24,594 nucleotides of DNA. Source: RGIG1995 sp045658315. GTDB taxonomy: Bacteria; Bacillota; Clostridia; Oscillospirales; CAG-272. Made by a program: the position numbers and the translations under genes. Numbering within the stretch: position 1 is the stretch's first letter; every line of letters starts with the position of its first letter. Location of the stretch: assembly GCA_045658315.1 (NCBI GenBank), contig JAZOUV010000091.1, forward strand, positions 1-24,594, read 5' to 3'. Positions 23,372 through 24,594 of the stretch are shown here, one piece after another. The notes below the pieces were generated by a model. It did not search any database and was not told the origin of the DNA. It saw only the letters and a list, made by a program, of their open reading frames with translations.

Positions 23372-23488
23372 TTAGAACTCGTCTCCGGGAAGCCATCCAC
23401 CGCCGGGATTGTTACTCTCATTTAACAAAATTTGCTTGTCAAATGTAACAATTTCGACGGAAGGGCTTTCAAAATTTTTCTTCTTCAT
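23372..23488 (-). CDS. 38-residue hypothetical protein with basic start and GGGW tail
   Basis: A complete small frame, ATG at 23488 and TAA at 23372, encodes MKKKNFESPSVEIVTFDKQI, then a middle with LLNESNNP and the end GGGWLPGDEF. The pattern of a basic start, a P-x-VEIV-x-F segment and a Ser/Asn turn leading to a Gly-rich acidic tail resembles short proteins I associate with surface-protein loci of gut Clostridia, of unknown role. There is no Cys, no signal peptide and no membrane helix. AAAGG lies 14 bases upstream, and a weaker AGAG at closer spacing. It starts 29 bases after the stop of the modular surface protein and ends just before a strong terminator, which supports it being a real downstream gene. 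Could be a peptide precursor; no modifying enzyme is in the window. Confidence 0.55.
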   Translation of the reverse strand: MKKKNFESPSVEIVTFDKQILLNESNNPGGGWLPGDEF

Positions 23489-23517
23489 GATTACTCTATT
23501 TACCTTTCTTCAAATAA

Positions 23518-24594
23518 TCAGTTACATGGATTGTAATTGTATGATGCATCACCATATACAAGCATTGCATCTATAATGCTCTTGAGAGTTCCTGTTGCAG
23601 TGCTATTTCTTGCTGCATAAGACTCAACGCTATAACTCAACGTATCACTTATAGGAGTATCTCCCACATATGCAGTAACAAGAATTATATTACTCATTTG
23701 ATTTGAATTTACATATCTCATGGGAACCATTTTTCTACCCTTGTCATCCGTTAAGTTGCAATCTTCATAATCAACGTAATATACTTGTTCCGGATTTTTC
23801 TGTCCGTCTCTATTCAAAACTTCAAGTTTAAATACTATGTCATTTACATTTCCTTCGAATTCAGAATTTATAACAAATGAATAGTAGGTATCAATTTTAT
23901 CATTCAACTGAAGATTTGCTGCTTTAAATGACAATCCGGGATTCTGTAAATTAATTTCATATTGAGGTTTCAAATTATTTTCATATAAACCCCAACGAGA
24001 TGCTGTTGCATAGGTTTGTGCTTCTTCTGATGTTATTCCTGCAAGAGCTGTTGCGTATGTCTCAGGAGCTGCCTTATAATTAAACTGATTTTGAGCTGCA
24101 TCACCATATTGCATCAAAGCTACAACAAGTTTCTTCAGAGAATCAGTTCCCTTTCCGAGCTGAGAACGTGTGTACTGATAGGGGCTGTATGTAAATTCAG
24201 CAGCTTGAACAGTGTTTCCTTCGCTGTCCGTCGCATACATTACAGCTGTAACCATTTCACACATATACTGAGGATACATCGGAATAATAAAGCAATTCCT
24301 ATCTTGATTAAGCCATGTCTGTGTATATACGTCTGTTACATCACCATAGCTTACTTCGACATATATATCAGAATAACCTAATTCAGTTTCAAGTGCAGGG
24401 TAATATCCAACATAGAAGTTTATGGAATTGTCAAGATACATTCCTGCAAGCGAAATTCTAAATGCGTTCTTAATTTCTATTTCAGCAGATCTCAAATCGC
24501 CAACACCGAGTTTGACATATTTTGTATCTGTTGCAAGCTTGTTGTCAACTAAAGCTTCGCCTGTTCTTGAGTTATAGAATATAAACGCATTGTC
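23518..24594 (-). CDS. C-terminal part of a probable secreted surface protein with tandem modules (5' end outside window)
   Basis: The minus-strand frame is open to the window edge, giving 358 residues and a stop at 23518. The earliest possible start inside the window (TTG at 24495) is not needed and is unlikely. The sequence is rich in Tyr, Asn, Thr and Asp, and poor in Lys clusters, as in exported proteins of Clostridia. Two related modules of about 175-180 residues occur: each has a beta-rich part (AFRISLAGMYLDNSINFYVG; SFKAANLQLNDKIDTYYSFV), an M-x-x-x-V/I-x-V/T-A-x-x-Y segment and ends in a helix SLKKLVVALMQYGDAAQNQF or TLKSIIDAMLVYGDASYNYN. I know the YGDAA/YGAAAQ helix from large cell-surface proteins of gut Clostridia, but not its function. 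No sortase or dockerin motif is seen at the C-terminus, which ends NPCN. Confidence 0.72.
   Translation of the reverse strand, partial: DNAFIFYNSRTGEALVDNKLATDTKYVKLGVGDLRSAEIEIKNAFRISLAGMYLDNSINFYVGYYPALETELGYSDIYVEVSYGDVTDVYTQTWLNQDRNCFIIPMYPQYMCEMVTAVMYATDSEGNTVQAAEFTYSPYQYTRSQLGKGTDSLKKLVVALMQYGDAAQNQFNYKAAPETYATALAGITSEEAQTYATASRWGLYENNLKPQYEINLQNPGLSFKAANLQLNDKIDTYYSFVINSEFEGNVNDIVFKLEVLNRDGQKNPEQVYYVDYEDCNLTDDKGRKMVPMRYVNSNQMSNIILVTAYVGDTPISDTLSYSVESYAARNSTATGTLKSIIDAMLVYGDASYNYNPCN

Noticed and set aside
24493..24495. TTG at 24493-24495 as the start of the surface protein
   Set aside because: The frame continues open to the window edge and the module before it is incomplete, so the protein simply extends beyond the window.
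1..24594. tRNA, rRNA, CRISPR arrays, insertion sequences, riboswitches
   Set aside because: Reading all gaps and both strands I saw no tRNA-like cloverleaf, no spaced repeats, no transposase and no leader that I recognise as a riboswitch.

Overview
The window looks like a piece of the chromosome of an anaerobic Clostridia (Bacillota). The DNA is moderately AT-rich, start sites have AAAGGAG-type ribosome binding sites, promoters match TTGACA-17-TATAAT closely, and the genes are packed into short tightly coupled operons. The families present (DegV, ProXp-type YbaK, LURP-one/YxjI, SdpR/SdpI, BlaI/BlaR1, RhaA/RhaB with a fused aldolase-dehydrogenase) are typical of gut-dwelling Clostridia. I cannot name the species.

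Layout. (1) 1-4757: the 3' part of uvrB (its 5' end lies outside the window) followed by complete uvrA, two thirds of the nucleotide excision repair enzyme, closed by a terminator shared with the convergent gene. (2) 4782-6517: a minus-strand prolyl-tRNA editing protein, a decayed C-terminal scrap that looks like a MATE transporter, and a divergent DegV lipid-binding protein with its own promoter and terminator. (3) 6536-14905: three back-to-back cassettes, each led by its own repressor: TetR + ABC exporter + LURP-one protein; ArsR/SdpR + SdpI-like protein + ABC exporter; BlaI + BlaR1-like membrane protease. All look like systems that sense or resist membrane or cell-wall stress. Each begins at a recognisable promoter, and two have clear operator-like repeats. 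(4) 14930-23196: an AraC-type regulator followed by a five-gene L-rhamnose operon: rhamnulokinase, rhamnose isomerase, a zinc-type dehydrogenase resembling sorbose-1-phosphate reductase, a fused class II aldolase/short-chain dehydrogenase, and a PHP-domain hydrolase. (5) 23197-24594: a short REP-like palindrome, a bidirectional terminator, a 38-codon gene and the 3' end of a probable secreted surface protein built from tandem modules, the last two on the minus strand.

The part most worth attention is the rhamnose operon. Isomerase and kinase are orthodox, but the dehydrogenase half of the fusion protein resembles sorbitol-6-phosphate dehydrogenase (SrlD), and the separate dehydrogenase resembles the enzyme that makes sorbitol-6-phosphate (SorE). 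With a PHP hydrolase as the last gene and no transporter or mutarotase, this suggests a variant lower pathway for rhamnulose-1-phosphate or its products. The 38-residue protein with a GGGW tail next to the modular surface protein is the second most interesting item. All functional calls are by eye from sequence motifs; no database search was run.
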